Assembly: GCF_001428065.1 (NCBI RefSeq)
Contig: NZ_LMSE01000002.1
Location: 1,270,120-1,334,119, forward strand
Source: Nostocoides sp. Soil756
GTDB lineage: Bacteria > Actinomycetota > Actinomycetes > Actinomycetales > Dermatophilaceae
Length of the DNA stretch: 64,000 bases
Direction: 5' to 3'
The translations under genes and the position numbers were made by a program. Positions 19,701 to 26,692 of the stretch are shown piece by piece (position 1 is the first letter of the stretch; every line of letters begins with the position of its first letter). Under the pieces are notes generated by a model. It had not been told where the DNA came from. It searched no databases and worked only from the letters and a program-made list of their open reading frames with translations.

Positions 19701-20577
19701 CCCTGAGGTGACGCTCGAGCGCCGTGTTGTAGGTCTCCGACACCGCGACCGCGTGCTGGTGCAGCACCCGCCCGTACACCGAGAGCCACTTCCCCTCCCG
19801 GGTCTGGACCTTGTTCGCCACCGCGACGTGGATGTGCAGGTCCGGGTCACCCGCCCGGGAGTCCCGGTGGGTGAACGCCGCCGCGACCAGCCCCCGGGTC
19901 TCCACCTGCCTCGCGCCGTCCTTGCCCTCCCGGGTGAACAACACCTCGCGCTCGACGTAGGCCAACGCGTCACTCACGGCCGCAGAGTGCGCCCGCGCGA
20001 TCGCCCGGGCCACCTCCGGCGGCGCGACCGCCCACAGCGCGGAGACCGACTTCACCGGGCTGAAGGTCAGATCGAACCCCGCGACCGTGACCCGCTGCGG
20101 ACGCGAGTACCGGACCACGGCGGAGGCCAACTCGCGCTCATCCCGCGGCGCCCTCCCCCGATCCCGATGGAACAGCTCACGGGCGACCTCGGTGCGCACC
20201 GCCGCGGCCGACACCGAGGGGTCGGTGTCGCCGGGTTCCATGGTTCTTCTCGCCGCGAGGCGTCGTGCGACCTCGCGGTTGAAGCCGGCGTACCCGTCGG
20301 CGCCCTGCACCCGGTACCGCGCGCCGAGCGCGACCCCCGTCACCGGGTGCAGCCCGCTGCCGAACAGATGACGCATCTGCTCCGCGGTCACCACGTCCCC
20401 GACCTCGGGGCCGTCCATCCCGACCAGCCCGGAACCGACCCACCGTCCCGGCGCCTCGCCCCTCTCCGAGTAGTACGCCTCGAGCCCACTCCGCCCAAGC
20501 CCGGTCGCGTCATGTGCCGCCACTTGCCGGGTCAGGTACTCGTAGCCCGAGCCGGCCGACAGCTTGTGCAGCGTCAT
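16759..20577 (-). CDS. MobF-family conjugative relaxase with RecD-like helicase
   Basis: 1272 aa from ATG 20577 (GTG 20583 possible), preceded by a G-rich ribosome-site-like run. N-terminal TrwC relaxase domain (1-330) with tyrosines in SGYEYLTRQV near residue 15 and the HUH metal motif HIHVAVANK (His248, His250) after AAFTHRDSRAGDPDL. Central and C-terminal parts form a superfamily 1 helicase: Walker A APAGSGKTTA (about 580), Walker B LLLVDEAGMADT (about 650), and the UvrD_C_2-like VHTAQGLTAD (about 876). Such proteins nick oriT, attach to the 5' end and unwind the transferred strand. It is full length, so the element is probably mobilizable. No coupling protein or mating pore genes accompany it. 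Confidence 0.92.
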   Translation of the reverse strand: MTLHKLSAGSGYEYLTRQVAAHDATGLGRSGLEAYYSERGEAPGRWVGSGLVGMDGPEVGDVVTAEQMRHLFGSGLHPVTGVALGARYRVQGADGYAGFNREVARRLAARRTMEPGDTDPSVSAAAVRTEVARELFHRDRGRAPRDERELASAVVRYSRPQRVTVAGFDLTFSPVKSVSALWAVAPPEVARAIARAHSAAVSDALAYVEREVLFTREGKDGARQVETRGLVAAAFTHRDSRAGDPDLHIHVAVANKVQTREGKWLSVYGRVLHQHAVAVSETYNTALERHLRADLGIGFADRTEVTGERRPVREVVGVDPGLCRRWSRRRTDITARQRELSAEFRRAHGRPPTPVEAIALAQRANLETREAKHEPRSLGEQRAAWRAEAVEILGSDLAVERMVAAALRPSRPPAPPVSAAWVREAAGRVVAEVESRRATWQIWHLTAEAQRQVRDLDIAPGDVAEVVAHVVQVAAAELSVSPSPERDPVADLAVLRRTDGTSVYRHTGSDRFTSPRILAAEQRLTAAARRADGIAVDPEEAQLAALEAAMRGVTLNRGQSDLVVSLATSGRRVQLVLAPAGSGKTTALAVLADLWRGHVGPVVGVAPSAAAASVLGEATGIPADTLAKVVHDLDRVGGSEAADAIGTGTLLLVDEAGMADTLTLDRVVAHALGRGASVRLVGDDQQLAAVGAGGVLRDIAATDGAVRLDEVVRFRDPVEAHATLALREGDASALGFYLDRGRVHVGDLATSIDAVFDAWNADRAAGRDCLMLAPSRDLVAALNERARAARLDGQTPGAEVRLGDGSRVSVGDVVITRRNDRRLLTGGTDWVKNGDRWLVTHAGGGALTVRRAGSRARVVLPADYVASHVELGYATTVHTAQGLTADTVHGIVTGHETRQLLYTMLTRGRLENHVHVPIADGDPHPPPVIDTLSPATATETLEAILARDGSAISATSTHAHATSPAVQLRGAAARYDDAVLAGAETLLGDAWFRRLEESADRLVPGLTEAAAWSGLRAHLALTEADGNDATTALRAATGRAGLDDAIDPAAVLLSRLEQPCPAGPLPWLPAVPRRLTDDPAWAPYLQARSTRVATLATTLRQQGPPATADWLSSLPENAGAELLADLTLWRAARGIDDADRRPTGPPPVGGGAARRHAANLEQRLRAAYPEPVRYWEHVVVQYVGRRDGFTTQLAERLDRISRSGTDVPARLADAMAAGPLPDDHPSATLWYRILDPDDASAHAAPQSERSAVPRPQDGRRITPAAPGRSMGR

Positions 20578-20890
20578 AGTCACACCCCCCAAGGACCCGG
20601 ACAGGTCGCTGGGTGGACACGAAACCGACCTGGATGAAAGAGGTGTGTCTCCAGCTGGGGTTCTCGGGTTCAGCCCAGAAGGGAAGTCCGGGGGTCTGGG
20701 CAAGGAGGTCGGGCGAAGTCCGCGCCTCGGCTCGGCGGTGGTGGGCGTGGTGTCGAAGCGGGTCGTCCTGCCGTGGCGGTCCATGAAGCTCCGGTCGGTA
20801 TCTGCCCGAGCGTGTCCACCGGCGTCCGGAATCCGGCCTTTGGGGACGTGGAGGTCCGACGGTCGGGCCCGCCCAGCCCAGGAGGTCACC
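20578..20890. other. 313-bp gap, candidate oriT region
   Basis: Non-coding region between the divergent relaxase and excisionase genes. MobF relaxases usually act at an oriT close to their own gene, so the nic site may lie here. It contains inverted repeats such as CCCAGA (20667 region) with TCTGGG about 20 bp on. I cannot identify the nic site itself. Confidence 0.35.
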
Positions 20891-21097
20891 GTGGCCACGA
20901 TCAACCACCAGCTCGTCTCGCTCGCGGACGCCGCCGACGCCCTCGCGGTGTCGACGCGCACTGTGCGCAGGTACATCGCGGACGGCCAGCTCGACGCCGT
21001 CCGCCTCGGGCGCCGCACGCTCCGGATCCGGGTCGAGTCCATCGACCGGTTTGTGACGGCCCGCCCGGTCGGAAGACCCCGCCGCGGCGCCGCCTGA
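20891..21097 (+). CDS. xis: Excisionase, HTH (MerR/AlpA-like)
   Basis: 68 aa, GTG at 20891 with GGAGG 5 bp upstream. A winged helix-turn-helix of the excisionase/AlpA type: HQLVSLADAADALAVSTRTV, RRYIADGQLDAVRLG, RTLRIRVESIDRFV. The C terminus is basic (RPVGRPRRGAA). It is 134 bp from attR; in the excised circle it would be upstream of int with attP between. It probably binds the short repeats beside the att sites to favour excision. Confidence 0.88.
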   Translation: MATINHQLVSLADAADALAVSTRTVRRYIADGQLDAVRLGRRTLRIRVESIDRFVTARPVGRPRRGAA

Positions 21098-21164
21098 CGA
21101 CCAGCCCGGGAGGGTCGCCCAAACGGCCATCCGTGACCAAAACGTGACACGCAACGCACAGCCA

Positions 21165-21190
21165 CTATTCCTCGTATGTCCCGAGGAATA
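21165..21190. repeat. Inverted repeat, candidate xis/int arm site at attR
   Basis: TATTCCTCG and CGAGGAATA form inverted arms around TATGTCC. The contained TTCCTCGTATGT (21168-21179) is identical to 4332-4343 near attL. No other copies were noticed between. Confidence 0.5.
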
Positions 21191-21221
21191 GGTCAGGCCC
21201 CCTCGAAAGGGGGCCTGACCT
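21190..21221 (+). terminator. Perfect hairpin between xis and tRNA-Val
   Basis: A 14-bp perfect stem (GGTCAGGCCCCCT with its complement) closed by a CGAA tetraloop, followed on the plus strand by GCGGTTTTA. It would terminate xis and, read on the minus strand, also the tRNA-Val transcript, replacing the hairpin now left behind at 4144-4176. Confidence 0.75.
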
Positions 21222-21230
21222 GCGGTTTTA

Positions 21231-21247
21231 TGGTGGGCGATACTGGG
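21231..21247. other. attR core of the integrative element
   Basis: TGGTGGGCGATACTGGG, identical to the attL core. It is the CCA tail, discriminator, 3' acceptor strand and part of the T arm of tRNA-Val, so the tRNA gene remains intact after integration. Confidence 0.85.
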
Positions 21248-21305
21248 ATCGAACCAGTGACCTCTTCCGTGTCAGGGAAGCGCGCTACCGCTGCGCCAAT
21301 CGCCC
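21231..21305 (-). tRNA. tRNA-Val(GAC)
   Basis: 75 nt with encoded CCA. Acceptor stem GGGCGAT pairs with ATCGCCC; anticodon stem CTTCC/GGAAG encloses the loop CTGACAC with anticodon GAC; T loop GGTTCGATCC. The 3' end is the integration target of the 17-kb element. Confidence 0.95.
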
Positions 21306-21322
21306 GTGAGGGGTACTACTCG

Positions 21323-21393
21323 AGGTGGAGACGGGATTTGAACCCGTGTACGCGGCTTTGCAGGCCGCTGCCTCGCCTCTCGGCCACTCCACC
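21323..21393 (-). tRNA. tRNA-Cys(GCA)
   Basis: 71 nt, CCA not encoded. Acceptor stem GGTGGAG/CTCCACC; anticodon stem CGGCC region encloses loop CTGCAAA with anticodon GCA; T arm ACGGGTTCAAATCCCGT. Discriminator base is U, as expected for tRNA-Cys. Confidence 0.95.
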
Positions 21394-21416
21394 GTTGGGG
21401 GGCGGCTAACCCTCCG

Positions 21417-21489
21417 AGCGGATGACCGGGTTCGAACCGGCGACCTCAACCTTGGCAAGGTTGCGCTCTACCAACTGAGCTACATCCGC
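21417..21489 (-). tRNA. tRNA-Gly(GCC)
   Basis: 73 nt, CCA not encoded. Acceptor GCGGATG/CATCCGC; anticodon stem CAACC/GGTTG with loop TTGCCAA, anticodon GCC; T arm CCGGTTCGAACCCGG. First of three minus-strand tRNA genes (Gly, Cys, Val in transcription order), probably one transcript. Confidence 0.95.
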
Positions 21490-21599
21490 GCGCGTCGAGC
21501 GGGGATTTCCCATCGGAGAACCCCGCTTCGCGTGCTCCGAGACAGTATCCGATCCGCGCGGTGAACTCCAAACCGGCACACCCCGGCCGCGGGCCGTGC

Positions 21600-22739
21600 T
21601 CAGCGGTCGGACTCGGTGGTGCCGACCGCCTTGCGCTCGGTGCCCGGGTGGCGGCTCGCCCCCGCGTTCGCCAAGGGGGTCAGCGGGCGGTTGGCCGCGT
21701 CCCGCAGCGAGCGCAGGTCGAGCTCCTCGCGCAGGGTCTCGGACTGGGCGTAGCCCTCGAACGGGTCCTGCCAGCCGGGCTCGGGCAGCACCGGGCGCCG
21801 GCGCTCGCGCACGTCGCCGACCCAGGCGGCGAAGCGGGTGTGCAGCGCCCGGCGCTCCTCGTGCGGCCACATCTCGCGCACCGCGGCGTTGAGGGCGGCC
21901 CCGATGAGCACGGCGATGGCCAGGGCGTACAGCCAGATCATCAGCACGATCGGCGCCGAGAGCGGGCCGTAGATCGAGGTCCCGCCCAGCGAGGCGGCGA
22001 TGCTGCCGCGGACGAAGAACGAGGCCAGCGCCCAGATGACCAGGGTCAGCACCGCCCCCGGGACGTCGCGGGTCCAGGGCGAACGGCGCGGGGTCGACAC
22101 GTGGTAGAGGCTGGTGAGGCCGCCGACGCTCAGCAGGGTGACCAGGGGCCAGTACAGCGCGACCAGCCAGTCCCACGGGTCGGGCAGGAAGCCGCGGATG
22201 AGGGTGGGCCCGAGCAGCACCAGGGGGATGGTGACGATCCCGAGCAGCAGCGCGAGCACGTAGAGCGAGAACGACAGGGCGCGCGTCTGCACGATGCCGC
22301 GTACCCCCGACTGCCCGTACATGATCGAGATGGTGTCGACCACGACGTTCAGCGCCCGCGAGCCCGACCACAGGGAGAGCAGGAAGCCGATCGAGAGCAG
22401 GTCGGCGCGCCCGCCCCGGAACACGTCGTCGACGGTAGGGCCGAGGACGGTCTCGATGACCTGGGTGGTCAGGAACCGCGAGGCGTACTCGAGGATGGCG
22501 TCACGCACGTCGACGACGTTCTCGCGCCCGACCATGTTGCCGAGGTAGCCGAGGCCGCCGAAGAGCCCCAGGACCAGCGGGGGTAGCGAGAGCAGGGCGA
22601 AGAAGCCCGCTTCGGACGCGAGCCCCGTGACGCGGTAGCGCAGGCAGATCCGGGTGGTCACGACGGTCAGGCGGGCGACGGTGATCGCCCCCGGAACCTT
22701 CGCGACGACCCGGCGCACCCGCCGTTTCGCGTCCGTCAT
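21600..22739 (-). CDS. YihY/BrkB-family membrane protein
   Basis: 379 aa from ATG 22739; the longer frame upstream overlaps the divergent aidB-like gene. Six hydrophobic segments between about residues 35 and 285 and the BrkB pattern: RYRVTGLASEAGFFALLSLP, SRALNVVVDTISIMYG, TSLYHVSTPRRSPWTRDVPG, GTSIYGPLSAPIVLMIWLYA, GAALNAAVRE. The C-terminal 80 residues are cytosolic and charged. The family was once called ribonuclease BN by mistake; its function is unclear, possibly transport. The gene starts 33 bp from the divergent acyl-CoA dehydrogenase. Confidence 0.88.
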   Translation of the reverse strand: MTDAKRRVRRVVAKVPGAITVARLTVVTTRICLRYRVTGLASEAGFFALLSLPPLVLGLFGGLGYLGNMVGRENVVDVRDAILEYASRFLTTQVIETVLGPTVDDVFRGGRADLLSIGFLLSLWSGSRALNVVVDTISIMYGQSGVRGIVQTRALSFSLYVLALLLGIVTIPLVLLGPTLIRGFLPDPWDWLVALYWPLVTLLSVGGLTSLYHVSTPRRSPWTRDVPGAVLTLVIWALASFFVRGSIAASLGGTSIYGPLSAPIVLMIWLYALAIAVLIGAALNAAVREMWPHEERRALHTRFAAWVGDVRERRRPVLPEPGWQDPFEGYAQSETLREELDLRSLRDAANRPLTPLANAGASRHPGTERKAVGTTESDR

Positions 22740-22771
22740 GCGCCCCACGGTATCCGCCGTAGCCTGGGCCG

Positions 22772-24424
22772 ATGCGCACCCACGACGTGACGAACCAGGT
22801 TCCGCCGCTGGGCGAGCGCGACCTTCTCGCGTCCGACCCAGGGCTGGCACGGGCCGTCGCACGCTGGGTCACGCCGCAGGACGCGGCCGGAGCCACGGAA
22901 CTGGCGGCCCTCGGCGAGCGGGCCGGGCGCGCCGAGAGCCGGCAGTGGGCCGACCAGGCCGACGGCGCACCGCCGGTGCTCCGCACCCACGCCCCCACCG
23001 GCGAGCGGCTCGACGAAGTCGAGTACCACCCCGCCTACCACCGGCTGATGGAGGTGGCCGTGGGCGCCGGCCTCACCGCCGAGCCCTGGACCCGCCCGGC
23101 GGGTACCGGGGCCCACGCCCGCCGCGCCGCCGGGTTCGTGCTGTGGTCGCAGGTCGAGGCGGGGCACCTGTGCCCGGTGTCGATGACCTACGCCGCCGCC
23201 CCGGCGCTGGCCGCCGAGCCCGACGTGGCCGCCCGCTGGCTGCCCGGCCTGGCGTCGCGCACCTACGAGCCGGGGCTGCGCCCGGCGGCCGGCAAGGCCG
23301 GGCTCATGCTCGGGATGGGGATGACCGAGAAGCAGGGCGGCTCCGACGTGCGGGCCAACACCACGACGGCGCAGCGGGTGCCCGGGGGGCCGCTCGCGGG
23401 CGACACCCACCGGCTCACCGGCCACAAGTGGTTCTGCTCGGCCCCGATGAGCGACGGCTTCCTCGTCCTGGCCCAGGCCGAAGGGGGCCTCACCTGCTTC
23501 CTGCTCCCCCGCGTCCTCGACGACGGCGCCCGCAACGACATCCGCCTCCAGCGGCTCAAGGACAAGCTCGGCAACCGCTCGAACGCCTCGTCCGAGATCG
23601 AGCTCGACGGCGCCTGGGCCGTGCGCGTCGGGGACGAGGGGCGCGGTGTGCGCACCATCCTCGACATGGTCGCCGCCACCCGGCTCGACTGCGTCCTGGG
23701 GTCGGCGGCCACGATGCGCGCCGCCCTGGTGCGCGCCGTGCACCACGCCCGGCACCGGCGCGCCTTCGGGGCGCTGCTGGTCGACCAGGCGCTGATGCGC
23801 AACGTGCTCAGCGACCTGGCGCTGGAGTCGGAGGCGGCCACACTGCTCGGGATGCGGCTGGCGCACGCGGTCGACGCGGGCGAGCGCGACCTGGTGCGGC
23901 TGGGCGTCGCGCTGGGCAAGTTCTGGGTGTGCAAACGGACGGCACCGATGGTGGCCGAGGCGCTGGAGTGCCTCGGCGGCAACGGCTACGTCGAGGAGAA
24001 CGGGCTGGCCCGGCTCTACCGCGAGGCACCGCTGAACTCGGTGTGGGAGGGCTCGGGGAACGTCGTGGCCCTCGACGTGCTGCGGGCGGTCGGCCGCGAG
24101 CCCGGCTCCCTCGACGCCCTCCTGGCCGAGCTGGCTCCGGCCCGAGGGCACTCCGCCGCCTACGACGCGGCCGCCGACGCCTGCCGCACCGTGGGCGACG
24201 CAGCCCGGGCCGAGGACGCGCCGTGGGCCGCCCGCCGGATGGTCGAGCAGCTGGCGGTCACGTTCCAGGCGGCCCTGCTGGTGCGGCACTCCCCGGGCCC
24301 GATGGCCGACGCCTTCGTGGCCTCCCGGCTCGGGGGCGAGCACGGCGCGAGCTTCGGCACCCTCGGTGGGTCGCTGCCTCCGGCGACAGCGGGCCCGGTG
24401 CTGGCCGAGGTCACCCCGGCCTGA
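22772..24424 (+). CDS. aidB: AidB-like acyl-CoA dehydrogenase
   Basis: 550 aa from ATG 22772. The acyl-CoA dehydrogenase fold is complete: N-terminal helical domain (to about 180), beta domain with MGMTEKQGGSDVRANTT, THRLTGHKWFCSAPMSDGF and LGNRSNASSEIELDGAWA, and C-terminal helices with HRRAFGALLVDQALMRNVLS and EALECLGGNGYVEENGLARL. Length, the TEKQGGSDVR motif and the YREAPLNSVWEGSGNV segment match the E. coli AidB group, a flavoprotein of the adaptive response to alkylation with weak isovaleryl-CoA dehydrogenase activity and DNA binding. Whether this one protects DNA is not shown by sequence. Confidence 0.87.
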   Translation: MRTHDVTNQVPPLGERDLLASDPGLARAVARWVTPQDAAGATELAALGERAGRAESRQWADQADGAPPVLRTHAPTGERLDEVEYHPAYHRLMEVAVGAGLTAEPWTRPAGTGAHARRAAGFVLWSQVEAGHLCPVSMTYAAAPALAAEPDVAARWLPGLASRTYEPGLRPAAGKAGLMLGMGMTEKQGGSDVRANTTTAQRVPGGPLAGDTHRLTGHKWFCSAPMSDGFLVLAQAEGGLTCFLLPRVLDDGARNDIRLQRLKDKLGNRSNASSEIELDGAWAVRVGDEGRGVRTILDMVAATRLDCVLGSAATMRAALVRAVHHARHRRAFGALLVDQALMRNVLSDLALESEAATLLGMRLAHAVDAGERDLVRLGVALGKFWVCKRTAPMVAEALECLGGNGYVEENGLARLYREAPLNSVWEGSGNVVALDVLRAVGREPGSLDALLAELAPARGHSAAYDAAADACRTVGDAARAEDAPWAARRMVEQLAVTFQAALLVRHSPGPMADAFVASRLGGEHGASFGTLGGSLPPATAGPVLAEVTPA

Positions 24425-24446
24425 CCACCGGCCCCCCGGGGTCAGG
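24420..24446. terminator. Bidirectional hairpin between aidB and ppk2
   Basis: CCTGACC (24420-24426) and GGTCAGG (24440-24446) form a stem that contains both stop codons of the convergent genes. GC-rich loop, no U tract. Confidence 0.5.
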
Positions 24447-25491
24447 GCGTCAGGGCGAGCCGCTCGCGCTCGGCCTCCACGTCGAAGTCGGCCGCGGGCC
24501 ACTGCGGGTCCATCGTCTCGAGGGCCTCCAGCAGTAGGTTGGTGACGGCCAGGCGGGCGTACCACTTGCGGTCGGCCGGCACCACGTGCCACGGCGCGGC
24601 GTCGGTCGAGCACCGCTCGAGCGCCACCTGGTAGGCCTCCATGTAGTCGGCCCAGTAGCCGCGCTCGTCGACGTCGCCGGGGTTGTACTTCCAGAACTTG
24701 TCCCCGCGCTCGAGGCGCTCGGTGAGTCGCGCCTTCTGCTCCTCGCTCGAGAGGTGCAGCATCACCTTCACCACCGTCGTGCCCGCGTCGACCACGCTCT
24801 GCTCGAAGCGGTTGATCTGGTTGTAGCGGCGCCCCCACGTCGCGGGCGGCACCAGGTCGTGGACCCGCACGATGAGGACGTCCTCGTAGTGGGAGCGGTC
24901 GAAGACGCCGAGCTGCCCGGCGCGCGGCAGCGCCCGGCGGATGCGCCACAGGAAGGGGTGGGCCCGCTCCTCCGCGCTCGGCGCCTTGAACGAGGTGATG
25001 TCGACGCCCTGGGGGTCCACGGAGCCGACGACGTGGCGCATGATGCCGCCCTTGCCGGAGGTGTCCATCCCCTGGATGACCAGCAGCACCGAGCGTCGGC
25101 CACCGCCCTTGGACTCGGCGAACAGTCGCTCCTGCAGGTCACCGAGGCGCTCCTGGAGGCCGGCCATGACCTCCTTGCCCTCGGCCTTCTTGCCGTCGAA
25201 GCCCGGGGTCGAGGACGGGTCCAGGTCGGCGAGACGGAAGCCGGGACGCACCCGGAGCAGGTCCGACCACGATGCCGCCTCGACCGCGTCGTCGTTGCGC
25301 GCCTGGGCCGCCTCCTCCTTGGCAGCCCGCGCCTTCTCGGCCGCCTTGCCGCGCAGGGGCGCGGCCTTCACGGTGCTCGCGCCCTTCGCGGGGGACGCCG
25401 CCTTGCCCCTCCCCTTGCCCTTGCCCTTGCCCTTGCCCGCGGTGCTCCCGCTGTCGCCGGACGTCGTCGTCTTCTTCGCACCCTTGCCCAT
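24442..25491 (-). CDS. ppk2: Polyphosphate kinase 2 family protein
   Basis: 349 aa from ATG 25491. Residues 75-345 are a PPK2 domain: Walker A-like GMDTSGKGGIMRHV (about 145), VFDRSHYEDVLIVRVHDLVP with the Walker B Asp, RRYNQINRFEQ, then KVMLHLSSEEQKARLTERLE and DKFWKYNPGDVDERGYWADY. PPK2 enzymes transfer phosphate between polyphosphate and nucleotides. The unusual part is the 70-residue N terminus, a lysine/glycine/alanine-rich basic tail with KGKGKGKGRGK, which could bind polyphosphate or nucleic acid. Nucleotide preference cannot be told. Confidence 0.88.
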   Translation of the reverse strand: MGKGAKKTTTSGDSGSTAGKGKGKGKGRGKAASPAKGASTVKAAPLRGKAAEKARAAKEEAAQARNDDAVEAASWSDLLRVRPGFRLADLDPSSTPGFDGKKAEGKEVMAGLQERLGDLQERLFAESKGGGRRSVLLVIQGMDTSGKGGIMRHVVGSVDPQGVDITSFKAPSAEERAHPFLWRIRRALPRAGQLGVFDRSHYEDVLIVRVHDLVPPATWGRRYNQINRFEQSVVDAGTTVVKVMLHLSSEEQKARLTERLERGDKFWKYNPGDVDERGYWADYMEAYQVALERCSTDAAPWHVVPADRKWYARLAVTNLLLEALETMDPQWPAADFDVEAERERLALTP

Positions 25492-25530
25492 GTCCGCATC
25501 CTGTCAGAGAGGCACTGCGAGGATGCTCGC

Positions 25531-26274
25531 GTGCGCATCCTCCTCGACCCCCGCCGGCCGGCCTCCCCCGGCGCCACCCTCTCGGCCACCGAGCTCGTCG
25601 ACCTCTACGCCCCCCCGGGGCGCGCTCGCTGGGTGCGCGCCAACATGGTGAGCACGGTCGACGGCTCGGCGGTCGGCGCCGACGGCCGCAGCGGGTCGGT
25701 CAACACCGCGGCCGACCACCGGGTCTTCGCAATCCTGCGCGACCACGCCGACGCCGTCCTGGCCGGGGCGGGCACCATGCGCGACGAGGGCTACCGGCGG
25801 GTGGCACCGACCCGGCGCTCCCCGGTGCCGGCCACGCTGGTGGCCGTCACCCGCAGCGGCCGGGTCCCGGAGGGGCTGCGCACCCCCACGGAGGGGCGGG
25901 GGGACGCGCTGCTCGTCACGTGTGCCGCGGCCGGCGAGCAGGCGCTGCGGCGGGCGCGGTCGGTGCTGGGCGAGGAGTCGGTGCTGGTCTGCGGTGAGGA
26001 CGAGGTCGACCTGGTGGTCGCGCTCGACCGGCTGGCGGAGCGCGGGCTGCGGCACGTCCTCGTCGAGGGCGGACCCTCCCTGCTGGGCAGTGCCCTGGCG
26101 GCCGGCGTCATCGACGAGATGGCGGTGACGCTCGCCCCCCTGGTCGTGGGCGGTGACGGCCCGCGCATCGTCGGGGGCGCCCCGCTGGGTGCGCCCGAGG
26201 GTGTGGCGGCCACCCCGCGGCTGCTGCTCACCGAGGCCGGGACACTGCTGGGTCTCTGGCGCATCGAGCGCTGA
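25531..26274 (+). CDS. RibD C-terminal-domain pyrimidine reductase family protein
   Basis: 247 aa, GTG at 25531; the start follows the divergent ppk2 start by 40 bp. RibD_C fold: VRANMVSTVDGSAVGADGRS, FAILRDHADAVLAGAGTMRD, PATLVAVTRSGRVP, then GLRHVLVEGGPSLLGSALA and IDEMAVTLAPLVVGGDGPRI. These reduce the ribosyl group of pyrimidine intermediates with NADPH in riboflavin synthesis, but many actinobacterial stand-alone copies have unproven substrates. There is no deaminase domain and no other riboflavin gene in the window. Confidence 0.85.
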   Translation: MRILLDPRRPASPGATLSATELVDLYAPPGRARWVRANMVSTVDGSAVGADGRSGSVNTAADHRVFAILRDHADAVLAGAGTMRDEGYRRVAPTRRSPVPATLVAVTRSGRVPEGLRTPTEGRGDALLVTCAAAGEQALRRARSVLGEESVLVCGEDEVDLVVALDRLAERGLRHVLVEGGPSLLGSALAAGVIDEMAVTLAPLVVGGDGPRIVGGAPLGAPEGVAATPRLLLTEAGTLLGLWRIER

Positions 26275-26375
26275 CCTCGAGCCGGTCCCGTCCGTCCGTG
26301 GGGTCGCGCCCGGTGACGCAGCCCGGCCGAACCCGACGCCGCGTCAGCCGAGACCTGGTGCTCCCCATGAGGTCC

Positions 26376-26629
26376 GGATGCTCCCGCTCCTGAGCCATCG
26401 CGACCTCCCCCTCCTGCCCACCTCCCGGCGCACACAGATGGATGCTCCCGATCCTGGGCCATCGCGACCTTCCTCCTCGCCCACCTCCCGGAGCACACAG
26501 ATGGATGCTCCAAGTAGCGGACCACGGCGCCGGCGCCCCCTCCCTGGCTCGCATCTCGGAGCACCTGTATGGATGCTCCGGGAGGCGGGCGGGGACGTTG
26601 ACCCGTGTGGCCCACATCCGGGAGCATCC
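26376..26629. repeat. Degenerate 63-68-bp tandem repeat with hairpin junctions
   Basis: GGATGCTCC occurs at 26376, 26440, 26503 and 26571, and its complement GGAGCATCC at 26621. Between copies the text is also repeated (GCCATCGCGACCT, CCCACCTCCCGG, GCACACAGAT). At each junction GGAGCA...TGCTCC arms can pair. The copies diverge from left to right. Fills the 418-bp gap between the RibD-like gene and the hydrolase; no gene is supported here. Confidence 0.75.
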
Positions 26630-26692
26630 GGACCTCCGCACGCACCACCCCTTCCGCGGCCCGGTCAGAGGGCACGCCGGCCCACCGACCCC

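Larger units (their letters stand above)
4185..21247. mobile_element. Integrative mobilizable element in tRNA-Val(GAC)
   Basis: About 17.06 kb bounded by identical 17-bp repeats at 4185-4201 and 21231-21247; the right copy is the 3' end of an intact tRNA-Val gene. Integrase sits at the left end and excisionase at the right, both plus strand, so in the circular form xis would lie directly upstream of int across attP. A MobF relaxase/helicase supplies DNA processing. No VirB4, VirD4/TraG, TraB/FtsK or replication initiator gene is visible, so transfer would need a helper. Cargo includes two regulatory modules (PadR/HAAS, ECF/partner), a toxin-antitoxin pair and decayed insertion sequences. Several frameshifted cargo genes suggest a long-resident, partly decaying element. 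Confidence 0.88.

Noticed and set aside
21176-21564. Small plus-strand proteins across the tRNA region
   Set aside because: These frames are translations of the antisense strand of tRNA genes, a common annotation artefact (GIEPVTSS, FEPVYA).
26376-26629. CRISPR array
   Set aside because: Units are 63-68 bp, diverge strongly, and there are no constant short repeats with unique spacers or cas genes.
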